A DNA stretch of 39,524 nucleotides from Deltaproteobacteria bacterium (GTDB lineage: Bacteria > Myxococcota_A > UBA796 > SXON01), in NCBI GenBank assembly GCA_947484175.1, contig CANKOI010000036.1, positions 1 through 39,524 of the forward strand, written 5' to 3'. The position numbers and the translations under genes are program-made. Of this stretch, positions 1-7,080 are shown piece after piece. How positions within the stretch are numbered: position 1 is the stretch's first letter; the number at the start of each line of letters is the position of its first letter. Under the pieces are notes generated by a model. That model did not search any database. It was not told the origin of the DNA and worked only from the letters and a program-made list of their open reading frames with translations.

Positions 1-59
1 GTAAATGTTTTCGCATCAAGGCCGTAGCGGGCGGACCGACCAGTCGGTATCTTTCATCC

Positions 60-563
60 ATGCCGATCACCCACCGCCAGCTCCTCGCCGCTTCTACCGC
101 CTGCGCCGCGCTCGCCGTGGGTGGGGGCGTGCTCGCCCGCTTGCCGGCTCCCGCGCCAGGGCGCCGCCTGTTTTCCGCTGGCGAGTGTGAGGCGGTGGTG
201 GCGCTCGCCGATGCCCTCTTCCCGCCGGGAAGCCCGGTGGGCGTGGCCGGTTCCGCTACCGACGTAGCGGCGGAGCTCGACCGTATGCTGGCCGACGACC
301 TCGACCCGGTCGTCGTGCCCGTGTTCCGCAACCTCCTCCGCGGCTTGGAGTACGGCTCTGCGGCTACGCACGGGGGCCGGTTCAGCCATCTGGAGCGCCC
401 CGTTCGTGAAGAAATCCTCGCGGAATGGTCGCAGGCGGGCAACGTGCCGCGCCGCATGGCCTACGAGGTGCTGAAGACTTGCGTGGGCTGGGCGTGGTTC
501 AATGCGCCGGGCCTGCGCGCAGGGCTGCATTGGCAATCCGACAGCCACGCGGGCGCCGCGTAG
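60..563 (+). CDS. Gluconate 2-dehydrogenase subunit 3-like protein
   Basis: This 167-residue protein starts with an export-type N-terminus: a short polar stretch, then a hydrophobic Ala-rich segment at about residues 8-27. It is followed by SAGECEAVVALADALFPPG, which matches the opening helix of the gluconate_2-dh3 family. Members of that family are small exported subunits that accompany flavin (GMC-type) dehydrogenases. A GMC partner could lie upstream, outside the window, but none is seen here. There is no clear twin-arginine motif, so the export route is open. It reads in the same direction as the MoxR gene 41 bp downstream, with no obvious functional link. The family call rests on this motif only. 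Confidence 0.6.
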   Translation: MPITHRQLLAASTACAALAVGGGVLARLPAPAPGRRLFSAGECEAVVALADALFPPGSPVGVAGSATDVAAELDRMLADDLDPVVVPVFRNLLRGLEYGSAATHGGRFSHLERPVREEILAEWSQAGNVPRRMAYEVLKTCVGWAWFNAPGLRAGLHWQSDSHAGAA

Positions 564-604
564 CGCTCCGGGCCCCGGCGGTCTGGCCGAAATAGGGGCG
601 TGGC

Positions 605-1414
605 ATGAACACCATCATCGGCCGCGCTGCGGAGACCGAGGCTCTCCACGCCTGTCTCGCGGCCGGGCGCCACGTGCTCTTGGAGGGGCCGGTGGGCGTG
701 GGCAAGACCGCGCTCGCCAAGGCAGTCTGTGCCTCTCTCGGGCGCCCGCTCTTCCGGGTGGACGGCGACGGGCGCTATACAGAGGGCAAGCTTGTCGGGT
801 ACTTCGACCCGCCGTCGGTGCTGAAGTCGGGCTACCAGCCCGAGTTCTTCGTTTCCGGTCCGCTTGTGTCTGCGATGCGGCAGGGCGGCGTGCTGTTCAT
901 CAATGAGCTCAACCGGATGCCGGAGGGGGTGCAGAACGTGCTGCTTCCGGCGCTCGACGAAGGGCGGGTGCAGGTGCCGAGCCTCGGGGAGGTCCGGGCA
1001 GCGGAGGGGTTCGCCCTCGTGGCCACGCAGAACCCCAGCGAGTTCGTGGCTACCGGCGCTCTCTCGGAGGCACTGCTCGATCGTTTCGAGTTGGTCGTGC
1101 TGGCCTACCAGTCGGAAGAGGAGGAGTGCCGGATCGTGGCGCAGGACGCTCGGTGCTCTCCGTGCGCCGCCCTTGTCGAGGCGGCCGTGGCGCTGGCGCG
1201 GGCCACCCGGCACGACCCGCGAGTTCGCCGCGGCGCCTCCGTTCGGGCCGCTCTGGCGATCGCCGACATCGCCGCCCGGCTCGACGGCGATGTGCTCCGG
1301 GCGGCGCGCCTCGCCCTCCCCACTCGGATTGAACTCCTCGATCCCACCGCCACCCCGCTCGATGCGGTCTTGGACGACCTCGCAAAAAAAGCTGGGGTCG
1401 CCACGCGGGCCTGA
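605..1414 (+). CDS. MoxR-type AAA+ ATPase
   Basis: A 269-residue AAA+ ATPase of the MoxR class, thought to act as a chaperone or insertase for a partner protein carrying a von Willebrand A domain. The Walker A motif GPVGVGKT is near residue 30, the Walker B-like motif VLFINELNR near residue 98, and sensor 1 in LVATQNP near residue 140. The order and spacing fit MoxR (short N-terminus, ATPase core, small helical lid). Its length is slightly under the usual 300-330. A VWA gene follows after 56 bp in the same direction, the classic MoxR-VWA pairing. The client of the pair is unknown; nothing nearby points to a methanol dehydrogenase or gas vesicle system. Confidence 0.85.
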   Translation: MNTIIGRAAETEALHACLAAGRHVLLEGPVGVGKTALAKAVCASLGRPLFRVDGDGRYTEGKLVGYFDPPSVLKSGYQPEFFVSGPLVSAMRQGGVLFINELNRMPEGVQNVLLPALDEGRVQVPSLGEVRAAEGFALVATQNPSEFVATGALSEALLDRFELVVLAYQSEEEECRIVAQDARCSPCAALVEAAVALARATRHDPRVRRGASVRAALAIADIAARLDGDVLRAARLALPTRIELLDPTATPLDAVLDDLAKKAGVATRA

Positions 1415-1470
1415 ACTCCCGCCTGGCGACCGACCCGTCCGACTCCGAGCCCCCCGGCGCCGGCAGCTTC

Positions 1471-2277
1471 GTGCCGGCGCCCCCCGCCCCGGCCGGCTCA
1501 CCCCCCCACGGATGGGCCTCCGCCACGGCGTGGCGCCGCCTCCAGACGCAGCTCCCCAACGGCCCCGTGCGTCAGGCCGTGCGCGAGCGCGCCATCGACG
1601 CTGTCCTTCTTCGGGCGCGGGAGTTGGTCCGCCACGCCGTGCGCCCCACGCGGGTGCTCTCCCTGGGCTGGCCCGACGACGGCGACCTCGATCTGGAGGC
1701 CACGGTGGAGCGCCCCCGCCCGTGGGGCCCCGATGACCTTCGACTGAGCCGCCGTGCGCCCCGCGAGGCCGATGTGGTCGCCGTTTTGGACATGTCCCTG
1801 TCGATGACGGGCGAGAAGATCGCGCTCGTCGCCGTGGCCACCGCCATCCTTCGCATGAAGCTCGAGCACGTAGCGGTGGTCGCGTTCGACACGGTGGCCC
1901 ACGTGCTCGTCCGGAGTGGCGAGCGGCTGCCGCTCCGCGAGCTGGTGCGGAGGGTGCTTGAGGTGCCGGCCCAAGGCTACACCAACATCGAAGGGGGCCT
2001 CGTCGCCGGACGACGGGAGCTCGCCCACGGCCGACACTCCGAACGCGTCGGCATGCTGTTTACCGATGGCGTGGCCAACGTGGGCCAAGACCCGGTGGGG
2101 GCTGCCTTCCGCTACCCGCACCTGCACGTGGTGCACGTCGGCGATCACCACCCTCAGGGCGCCCGCGCCTGCCTCGCCATGTCACGCGCCGGCCGCGGCC
2201 GTCTGTACCGGGCTCGGGCCTACGGCGACCTTCCCGGAGTGGTGCGGCGCGCGGTGCGGGAGCTGTTTCGGAGCTGA
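1471..2277 (+). CDS. VWA domain protein, MoxR partner
   Basis: A 268-residue protein with a von Willebrand factor A domain from about residue 100 to the end. The metal-ion-dependent adhesion site is visible: DMSLSM starting at Asp107, the Thr in GYTNIEGGL, and the Asp in LFTDGVANVG. It has no signal peptide and is probably cytoplasmic. It most likely works with the MoxR ATPase upstream. The start is the GTG at 1471, chosen because no ATG lies in frame after the MoxR stop; the ribosome site is weak, so the true start is uncertain. The first 60 residues are Pro/Ala-rich and may be partly untranslated. Confidence 0.8.
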   Translation: MPAPPAPAGSPPHGWASATAWRRLQTQLPNGPVRQAVRERAIDAVLLRARELVRHAVRPTRVLSLGWPDDGDLDLEATVERPRPWGPDDLRLSRRAPREADVVAVLDMSLSMTGEKIALVAVATAILRMKLEHVAVVAFDTVAHVLVRSGERLPLRELVRRVLEVPAQGYTNIEGGLVAGRRELAHGRHSERVGMLFTDGVANVGQDPVGAAFRYPHLHVVHVGDHHPQGARACLAMSRAGRGRLYRARAYGDLPGVVRRAVRELFRS

Positions 2278-2304
2278 GGCCGGTTGGAGGCGCTCGCCGC
2301 GCGC

Positions 2305-3126
2305 CTACACGTTCGCCAGCGCCCCCGCATCAAAGTCGCGCGGAGTGAGCCCCGAGGCAGCGGCGAGCGGCCCGGGATCGACGACGTCGTCGGTGTCGAA
2401 GGTGCTCACCACGTCGGAGTGCAGCCCCGCCAGCGGCCCCGCCACCCGGATCACCGCGCGCGGAATCGGGATCACCCTTTTGCCTCCGAGTTTCTTGATG
2501 ATTTCGCGGAGCGTCATCGCTTCCGGCCCGCCCGCGTCGTACTCCCCGCCCCACGTGCCCGCTTGGATGAGCCTCAGGATCGCGCCGTTGAAGTCGTCGA
2601 CATGCACGGGCTGCCGCCGGTAGTTTCCCTGCCCCATGATCGGCACGAAGGGCAGCTTGCGGCACATCCTAGAGAGCGTGTGGAAACTCTCCTTGTGCGC
2701 CGGCTCGTGTTCACGATGGCGAGGACCGTAGGGCGCGCAGGGGCGCACAATCAAGAACGGGAGTCCGCTCTCGCGGAGGCGCGCTTCGTCCTCCAGGCGT
2801 GAACGAGCGTACGCGTTCTGCCGGGGCCAGTGCACCACGGTGCTCGATGCGTACACGACGGGCAGGCCCCAGGAGAGGACGGCGTCGAGCATGCGGCGGT
2901 TCTGCTCGAGGGCGTCGGCGGCCATGACCTTCGTGGCGAGGTGCACCACGACTTCGGTGCCGGGACTAGGGCGAGTGGTCGTGACGTCGCCCCGCACGGG
3001 CACCACGCCGCGCAGCTCTAAGGGCGTGTTGCGGTGGAGGGCGTGCACCACGAAGCCCTCGCGCGAGGCCAGACTGCTGAAGTGCGCGCCCACAAAGGAG
3101 CTGGCGCCGGTCACGAAGAGCCGCAT
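2305..3126 (-). CDS. NAD-dependent epimerase/dehydratase family protein
   Basis: A 273-residue extended short-chain dehydrogenase/reductase. The Rossmann nucleotide motif is TGASSFVGAHF at residues 5-15. Later conserved pieces are VVHLATKV, VVYASSTVV and RPCAPYGPRH, the last typical of sugar-nucleotide epimerases and related enzymes. The catalytic YxxxK motif reads YARSR, so the usual Lys is replaced by Arg. This could change or abolish redox chemistry. The open frame runs further upstream, but the ATG at 3126 places the start right before the Rossmann strand, 8 bp after the preceding gene. It is the last gene of a minus-strand trio with two methyltransferase-like genes. The substrate cannot be told. 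Confidence 0.75.
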   Translation of the reverse strand: MRLFVTGASSFVGAHFSSLASREGFVVHALHRNTPLELRGVVPVRGDVTTTRPSPGTEVVVHLATKVMAADALEQNRRMLDAVLSWGLPVVYASSTVVHWPRQNAYARSRLEDEARLRESGLPFLIVRPCAPYGPRHREHEPAHKESFHTLSRMCRKLPFVPIMGQGNYRRQPVHVDDFNGAILRLIQAGTWGGEYDAGGPEAMTLREIIKKLGGKRVIPIPRAVIRVAGPLAGLHSDVVSTFDTDDVVDPGPLAAASGLTPRDFDAGALANV

Positions 3127-3134
3127 GGGGACCG

Positions 3135-3644
3135 CTAACTCCGGAGGGCGATGCACACCGCGCGGCCCACGCCGAACCGGTGCACGTCGGGGAGGAAACC
3201 CGCCTCGCGGAGCATGCGTTCCAAGGCGGCCGTGGTGGGGGCGTGAACGTTGGCCTCGCCGAACTGGTCGGGTTCGTCGACGAGTTCGCGCTCGAAGGAC
3301 CACAGCACATCGCCGATCACGAGGAGCCCGCGGCGCGGGAGGGAGGTGCCGAGGTGCCGGAGCAGCGCCCGCTGCGCTTCGGGCTTGAGACGCCGGAGCG
3401 CGTCGTGCAGCACCACGACGGAGGTTCCGGGGGGAAGGGGGGCGGGCTCGACCGCCCCCGGCTCGTGCGTGGCGTTGGCGGGGAGGGGAGGCGGAGGCCC
3501 CGGCGCCCGCACGACGATTCTCGCCACCCGGGGCGCGAGCGCGGCCGTGAGGAGCCAGTCTGCACCGAGCTGAAGCACCACGTCTTCGGGATGCGGCGCG
3601 GCGGCCTCGGCTACGACTCGGCGGGTGACCTCGCTCCAATCCAT
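3135..3644 (-). CDS. Degenerate class I methyltransferase-like protein
   Basis: A 169-residue protein with the outline of a class I SAM-dependent methyltransferase. DVVLQLGADWLL stands where motif I should be, SVVVLHDALRRL resembles motif II-III, and LLVIGDVLWSF resembles a post-III strand. The glycine-rich loop is poor (LQLGADW), so SAM binding is doubtful. Its start codon overlaps the stop of the TrmB-like gene by one base (TGATG), indicating translational coupling. The epimerase follows after 8 bp. It may be a real enzyme of a divergent family or a methyltransferase-fold protein that has lost activity. Confidence 0.5.
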   Translation of the reverse strand: MDWSEVTRRVVAEAAAPHPEDVVLQLGADWLLTAALAPRVARIVVRAPGPPPPLPANATHEPGAVEPAPLPPGTSVVVLHDALRRLKPEAQRALLRHLGTSLPRRGLLVIGDVLWSFERELVDEPDQFGEANVHAPTTAALERMLREAGFLPDVHRFGVGRAVCIALRS

Positions 3645-4228
3645 CAGGCGCCCGCGTTGGGGCGACGGAGGCAGAGGCGGTACACGGGCAGGCCGTCACG
3701 GCGGCAGACTCGCTCGCGGCGGCTGAGCTCCGCGCCGAGCGGCGGCGGCGAGCCCTCCTCCCACGGGAATGCTCCTTGCGCCGCGGTGTGGAGCTCCAGC
3801 ACGTCGGTGGCGAACCAGAAGGTGCCTCCTGGCTTCAGCGCCGCGTGTACGTGCGCGCCGAACGCGGCCGACAACAGCACCCTTTTGGGCCCGGAGGGCG
3901 GAGTGGGGAACAGCAGGTAGACCCAGTCTACCGAGGCCGGCGGCAGCAGCACGGAGAAGAGGGTGCGGGCGTCGATCCGCAGCAGCAGGCAGTTCGGGGG
4001 GGCGTGCGCCGAGGCGGCCTCCACGCGGGCCTCGCGAAGCTCCACGCCGAGGTGGCGGTGGTCGGGGAAGCGCCGAGCGCGGTCGAGGATGCACATTCCG
4101 TGGTCAAAGCCGATCTCCACGCCCAGCGGTCCAGAACCCTGAAGAAAGGCATCGAGGCGCGCGCGCACCGCAGCATGGGCGGGCTGGTCGAACAGGCGGG
4201 TGCCGTACATCGCGGAGAGCTCGGCCAC
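3644..4228 (-). CDS. TrmB-like tRNA (guanine-N7) methyltransferase family protein
   Basis: A 194-residue SAM-dependent methyltransferase resembling TrmB, which makes m7G46 in tRNA. Seen are motif I GVEIGFDHGMCILDRAR (about residues 35-51), the acidic HLGVELREARVE, and VYLLFPTPPSGPKR in the place of the TrmB signature LYFPDPWPKKRH. The signature is weakened: the DPWPK core is TPPSGPK. It may therefore be a paralogue with another target rather than the housekeeping enzyme. The start is a GTG at 4228; an ATG at 4210 is an alternative and would remove six residues. It is the first gene of the minus-strand trio and is divergent from the small membrane gene at 4270. Confidence 0.6.
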   Translation of the reverse strand: MAELSAMYGTRLFDQPAHAAVRARLDAFLQGSGPLGVEIGFDHGMCILDRARRFPDHRHLGVELREARVEAASAHAPPNCLLLRIDARTLFSVLLPPASVDWVYLLFPTPPSGPKRVLLSAAFGAHVHAALKPGGTFWFATDVLELHTAAQGAFPWEEGSPPPLGAELSRRERVCRRDGLPVYRLCLRRPNAGA

Positions 4229-4269
4229 AGCAACTCGGTATCCCGGCCGACGGCGCGATAGCCTTTCGC

Positions 4270-4602
4270 ATGGCCGACGAGACCAAGCGGCAGGTGGTGG
4301 CCCTCTTCGGCGCGGGCAGCGCTGCGAGCGCTTGGATGGCGGGTGCGGGCGGCCTGTTCATCTGCCACGCTTGGGGTGTCCCGCTGGCGCAGTTGGGGCA
4401 GATGTACTTCTTCCTTGAAACCGAGCCCTCGCCGCCATCGGTCCCGATGCCCTGGGCGCTCGCCGGGCTGTTCGCGTTGCTGCCGGTGCCCGTGGTGTGG
4501 TTGCGGCGTTGGGCGTGGCTCCTGGCGTCGGCGCTGCCCTTCGCGCTTCTGCCCTGGTGGCAGCTCTACCGCCTGACGATGGCGGCCGCTCCCCTGCCGT
4601 AA
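4270..4602 (+). CDS. Small membrane protein of unknown function
   Basis: A 110-residue protein with about three hydrophobic segments: near residues 11-40, 59-75 and 77-95. The middle and last are separated by the basic WLRRWAWLL turn. No family was recognised. The ATG at 4270 was chosen because the frame upstream has no convincing start and overlaps the divergent TrmB-like gene. It reads toward the rhomboid gene, with a GC-rich inverted repeat between the two. Confidence 0.5.
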   Translation: MADETKRQVVALFGAGSAASAWMAGAGGLFICHAWGVPLAQLGQMYFFLETEPSPPSVPMPWALAGLFALLPVPVVWLRRWAWLLASALPFALLPWWQLYRLTMAAAPLP

Positions 4603-4604
4603 GC

Positions 4605-4632
4605 GCGCCCCTCCGGGCGCCCGGGAGGGCGC
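4605..4632. terminator. Possible bidirectional terminator hairpin
   Basis: The convergent gap between the small membrane gene and the rhomboid gene holds an inverted repeat, GCGCCCCTCC facing GGGAGGGCGC, with one bulged base. It lacks a T-run on either side, so it is only a candidate for termination or RNA 3'-end protection. Confidence 0.3.
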
Positions 4633-4672
4633 GGCGCTGGCCCGCGCACCCCGCTTCACCCGCTTTCCCCCG

Positions 4673-5893
4673 CTACGGGGCTGGCCGCACCCACGCCGGC
4701 GCGTTCCAGCTCGCGCTTGCAGCGATCCGCTCGTACAGGGCCTTCCTGCCGGCGTTGATGGGGACCTCCGTGTTCCACGAAACACGCAGCCCCTGGTGGT
4801 CGTGGAAAATCACCGTGTGGGGTACGGCCGACGCGGGGTCGTGGAGGTCGACGACCGCGAGCGAGAGGGGGGGTGAGCCAACGGCGGCGGGCAGCTGCAC
4901 CGTGTCGCTCCAAGGAGCCCCACGAAGCCGCCAGGGGAGCTGCACGCCGAGTCCGCTGCGGGCGTCTTCCGCGCGCGCCGAAGGGTGGAGCATCAACGCC
5001 GGGGCGTGCGGGGCCAGTGCGCTCATCAGGGGCACCACGGCGCCAAAGCTCAGGCTCAGCAGCAGCGCTCGCGCCCTTGCTGCGCCGCGGTTCGAAGGGG
5101 GCACCGAGGTGGCCACCGGCAACAGCAGCACCGCCGCGCAGCCGCCCGCGAACCCGCCGAGGTGTCCGGCGAACGTCACTCCCTCGCAGAGGAACGACCA
5201 CGCCATGAGGATGATCGCCACCCAAAGCGTGCCGGCGCCGTAGAACCGCCGCAGCGGCTCTGGGATGGCCGCGCCGTATCGCCACCCGATGGCGAACTGC
5301 CCGCCCCAAAACCCGAACGCCAACCCGCTCGCGCCCACCGCGCCGTGCTCCGACCCCGCGATGACCCCCATCGCCGCGCCGGCCGCCGCCCCCGCACCGA
5401 TGCACAAGAGGCCGGTCGCGCCCACCGCCCGCTCACAGCGGTGCCCACAGTAGGCGAGGATGACGAGGTTTCCGAGCAGGTGGGCGAAGCTGTGGTGCAC
5501 GAACGGGGCGGTCCAGCCGCTCCACCAGGCACCATCCACCAGCGTGGACTCCCACCCCACGCTCAGGTGGTGCAAGAGCGCCGGGTTGCCGGAGAGGCGA
5601 CCTCCGGCGAGAAGTTGAAGTGCGCCGGCGAGCAGGAAGGTACACGCCAGCGCCGCCGTGAGCCAGACCCGAGCGGGCCGAAGCATGTGGGCGGCCAGTC
5701 GGGCCTCGGGGGTGTCGAGGGCGTGTGCGAGGTCGGGGATGGTGTCGATTCGCTGCCACCGGTCGCCCGTGTACGGCGGGTGGTGCAGCTCCGCGTGGGG
5801 CGGCACCCGCGCCCGGCGCAGGTCTTCTTCGAGCTCGCCGAGGTCGACTCGGCGCACCTCCAGCCCCACACGAACGTCGGCGTGCCTTCCCAT
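4673..5893 (-). CDS. Rhomboid family intramembrane serine protease
   Basis: A 406-residue membrane protein with a cytoplasmic N-terminal region of about 95 residues, then at least six hydrophobic helices, then a soluble C-terminal region of about 120 residues. The rhomboid active site is complete. HHSFAHLLGN in the second helix supplies the conserved His and Asn, GASGLAFG the catalytic Ser, and FAGHLGGFAGG the catalytic His. Rhomboids cleave transmembrane segments of substrate proteins. The ATG at 5893 is preferred to a TTG at 5935. It lies 52 bp after the last BMC gene on the same strand and may be cotranscribed with it, though a functional link to the microcompartment is not known. Confidence 0.88.
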   Translation of the reverse strand: MGRHADVRVGLEVRRVDLGELEEDLRRARVPPHAELHHPPYTGDRWQRIDTIPDLAHALDTPEARLAAHMLRPARVWLTAALACTFLLAGALQLLAGGRLSGNPALLHHLSVGWESTLVDGAWWSGWTAPFVHHSFAHLLGNLVILAYCGHRCERAVGATGLLCIGAGAAAGAAMGVIAGSEHGAVGASGLAFGFWGGQFAIGWRYGAAIPEPLRRFYGAGTLWVAIILMAWSFLCEGVTFAGHLGGFAGGCAAVLLLPVATSVPPSNRGAARARALLLSLSFGAVVPLMSALAPHAPALMLHPSARAEDARSGLGVQLPWRLRGAPWSDTVQLPAAVGSPPLSLAVVDLHDPASAVPHTVIFHDHQGLRVSWNTEVPINAGRKALYERIAASASWNAPAWVRPAP

Positions 5894-5945
5894 GGCCAGA
5901 GCGTACCGCAGGAGGGCCGCCGGCGGCGCGCCCAAAACGCTGACG

Positions 5946-6218
5946 TCAGCCGGTCGTGACGCTGTCGACCACGCCGAGGATCACGCTGTGCAACGGGTCG
6001 GTGTCCTTGCCGAGAATCTGGCGGGCGGTGTTTCCCTCTCGCGCGCAGAGGACGAGGTCGCCCACGCCGGCCTGAACGCTGTCGATGCTCAAGAAGCTGC
6101 GGCCCGCCGGGCTCGTTCCGTCGAACTTCACGGGCTGCACCACGAGCACGCTGCGGCCCTCCATACAGGGGTGCGCCACGGTGGCCACCGAGTTGCCGAT
6201 CACGCGGGCGAGGATCAT
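5946..6218 (-). CDS. BMC-P pentameric shell vertex protein (EutN/CcmL family), copy 3
   Basis: A 90-residue EutN/CcmL-family protein. It opens with the family signature ILARVIGNSVATVAHPCMEGR and ends with a strand containing VILGVVDSV. Such proteins form pentamers that cap the vertices of a bacterial microcompartment. Its ATG overlaps the stop of the previous BMC-P gene (ATGA), so translation is coupled. It is one of three BMC-P paralogues in the operon; their sequences differ clearly, so they are not recent copies. Three different BMC-P proteins are also found in the Haliangium ochraceum shell. Confidence 0.92.
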   Translation of the reverse strand: MILARVIGNSVATVAHPCMEGRSVLVVQPVKFDGTSPAGRSFLSIDSVQAGVGDLVLCAREGNTARQILGKDTDPLHSVILGVVDSVTTG

Positions 6219-6505
6219 TGGTCCCCCCGGAGGTGGCGAGCATCGCTCCACACATGGTCCACGATGCGCACCACAGCAGTGTCGACGGGGGAGAAGGTCA
6301 CAGGGAGTGCGAGGGCTGCCTCTCGCCCCGTGGTCCATTCCACAATCTCGCCAATGCCGGCTTGGAGGGGGTCGGCGGCGACGATGGCGTCGCCATCGGG
6401 GTGACCGTTTTCGTCTTGCGGTTGGATGAGCAGGAGGCGCACCCCGACGAGCGATTCGTGCTTCACGGAGGCCACGACGGTACCGAGCACTTTGGCGAGC
6501 TGCAT
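6215..6505 (-). CDS. BMC-P pentameric shell vertex protein (EutN/CcmL family), copy 2
   Basis: A 96-residue BMC-P protein beginning QLAKVLGTVVASVKHESLVG, the EutN/CcmL start, and containing ADPLQAGIGEIVEWTTG, the loop that in other members lines the pentamer pore. Its start overlaps the stop of the upstream BMC-T gene (TGATG), and its stop overlaps the start of the next BMC-P gene (ATGA). This tight packing suggests the three are made together. In the third position of the fold it has EWTTGREAA where the other two copies carry CAREGNTAR and YASGSSARQ, so this copy is the most divergent. Confidence 0.92.
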   Translation of the reverse strand: MQLAKVLGTVVASVKHESLVGVRLLLIQPQDENGHPDGDAIVAADPLQAGIGEIVEWTTGREAALALPVTFSPVDTAVVRIVDHVWSDARHLRGDQ

Positions 6506-7074
6506 CAGGAGGCTCCGAAGGGCGCGCGGCGAAGGACCCAGGGGAGGAACTCGGCGTGGGCGCGGGGAATGATCTGCGTATCCAACAGGAGGCCGCGGGG
6601 CCCGAGCAGCTCGCGCCCCGCCGCGATGCCGGCCTCGACGGCGTGCTGTTCGCCCGTGAAGACGTAATAGGCGCGGCCCCCGAGCCCGGGCGTGAGCCGG
6701 AGCCCGGCGAGATGCACGTCGGAGCCCTTGGCCGTGCGGTCGGCGGCCTCGATGACACTCGCGATGGCCGTGCCCTCTACGATGCCGACGCAGTCGGCGT
6801 TGCCGAGCGATTCTGTGCCCGCGAGGCACGACCAGAGGCGCGGGTGGGCGTACGGGAGGAGCAGCTTGTCGATGAGGCTTTCGGCGGCGAGGGCCAGGCC
6901 CTCGTCGAAGCTGGCTTGCACCTCGGCCACGCCTCCGCCGAACAGGATGAGGTACTTGCCCGGCTCCACCACGTTGGCCTCGACAACCGTGACGGGCGCC
7001 TGCTTCACCATCCAGTCGAGCACGCGGTAGCCCCGAGCCACGCTTCCCAGTTCGATCAGGGCGAGCGCTTCCAG
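6505..7074 (-). CDS. BMC-T tandem-domain shell protein, PduT-like
   Basis: A tandem BMC-domain protein (trimer, pseudohexamer) of the PduT type. The first domain holds EALALIELGSVARG and VEPGKYLILFGG. The second holds CVGIVEGTAIASVIEAAD, GLGGRAYYVFTG and IIPRAHAEFLPWV. PduT binds a 4Fe-4S cluster through a Cys in TICPGK; here the same place reads VVEPGK, so that cluster is absent. The start is a puzzle: the conserved first strand lies upstream of the first GTG (7041), and the only candidates before it are CTG at 7074 or CTC at 7080, directly after the TAG stop of the aldehyde dehydrogenase and in the same frame. I give the CTG. See the finding on possible readthrough. Confidence 0.85.
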   Translation of the reverse strand: MEALALIELGSVARGYRVLDWMVKQAPVTVVEANVVEPGKYLILFGGGVAEVQASFDEGLALAAESLIDKLLLPYAHPRLWSCLAGTESLGNADCVGIVEGTAIASVIEAADRTAKGSDVHLAGLRLTPGLGGRAYYVFTGEQHAVEAGIAAGRELLGPRGLLLDTQIIPRAHAEFLPWVLRRAPFGAS

Positions 7075-7080
7075 GGGGAG

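Noticed and set aside
54-548. Long minus-strand frame opposite the gluconate-dehydrogenase-like gene
   Set aside because: GC-rich shadow frame without family motifs; the plus-strand frame has the signal and family signature.
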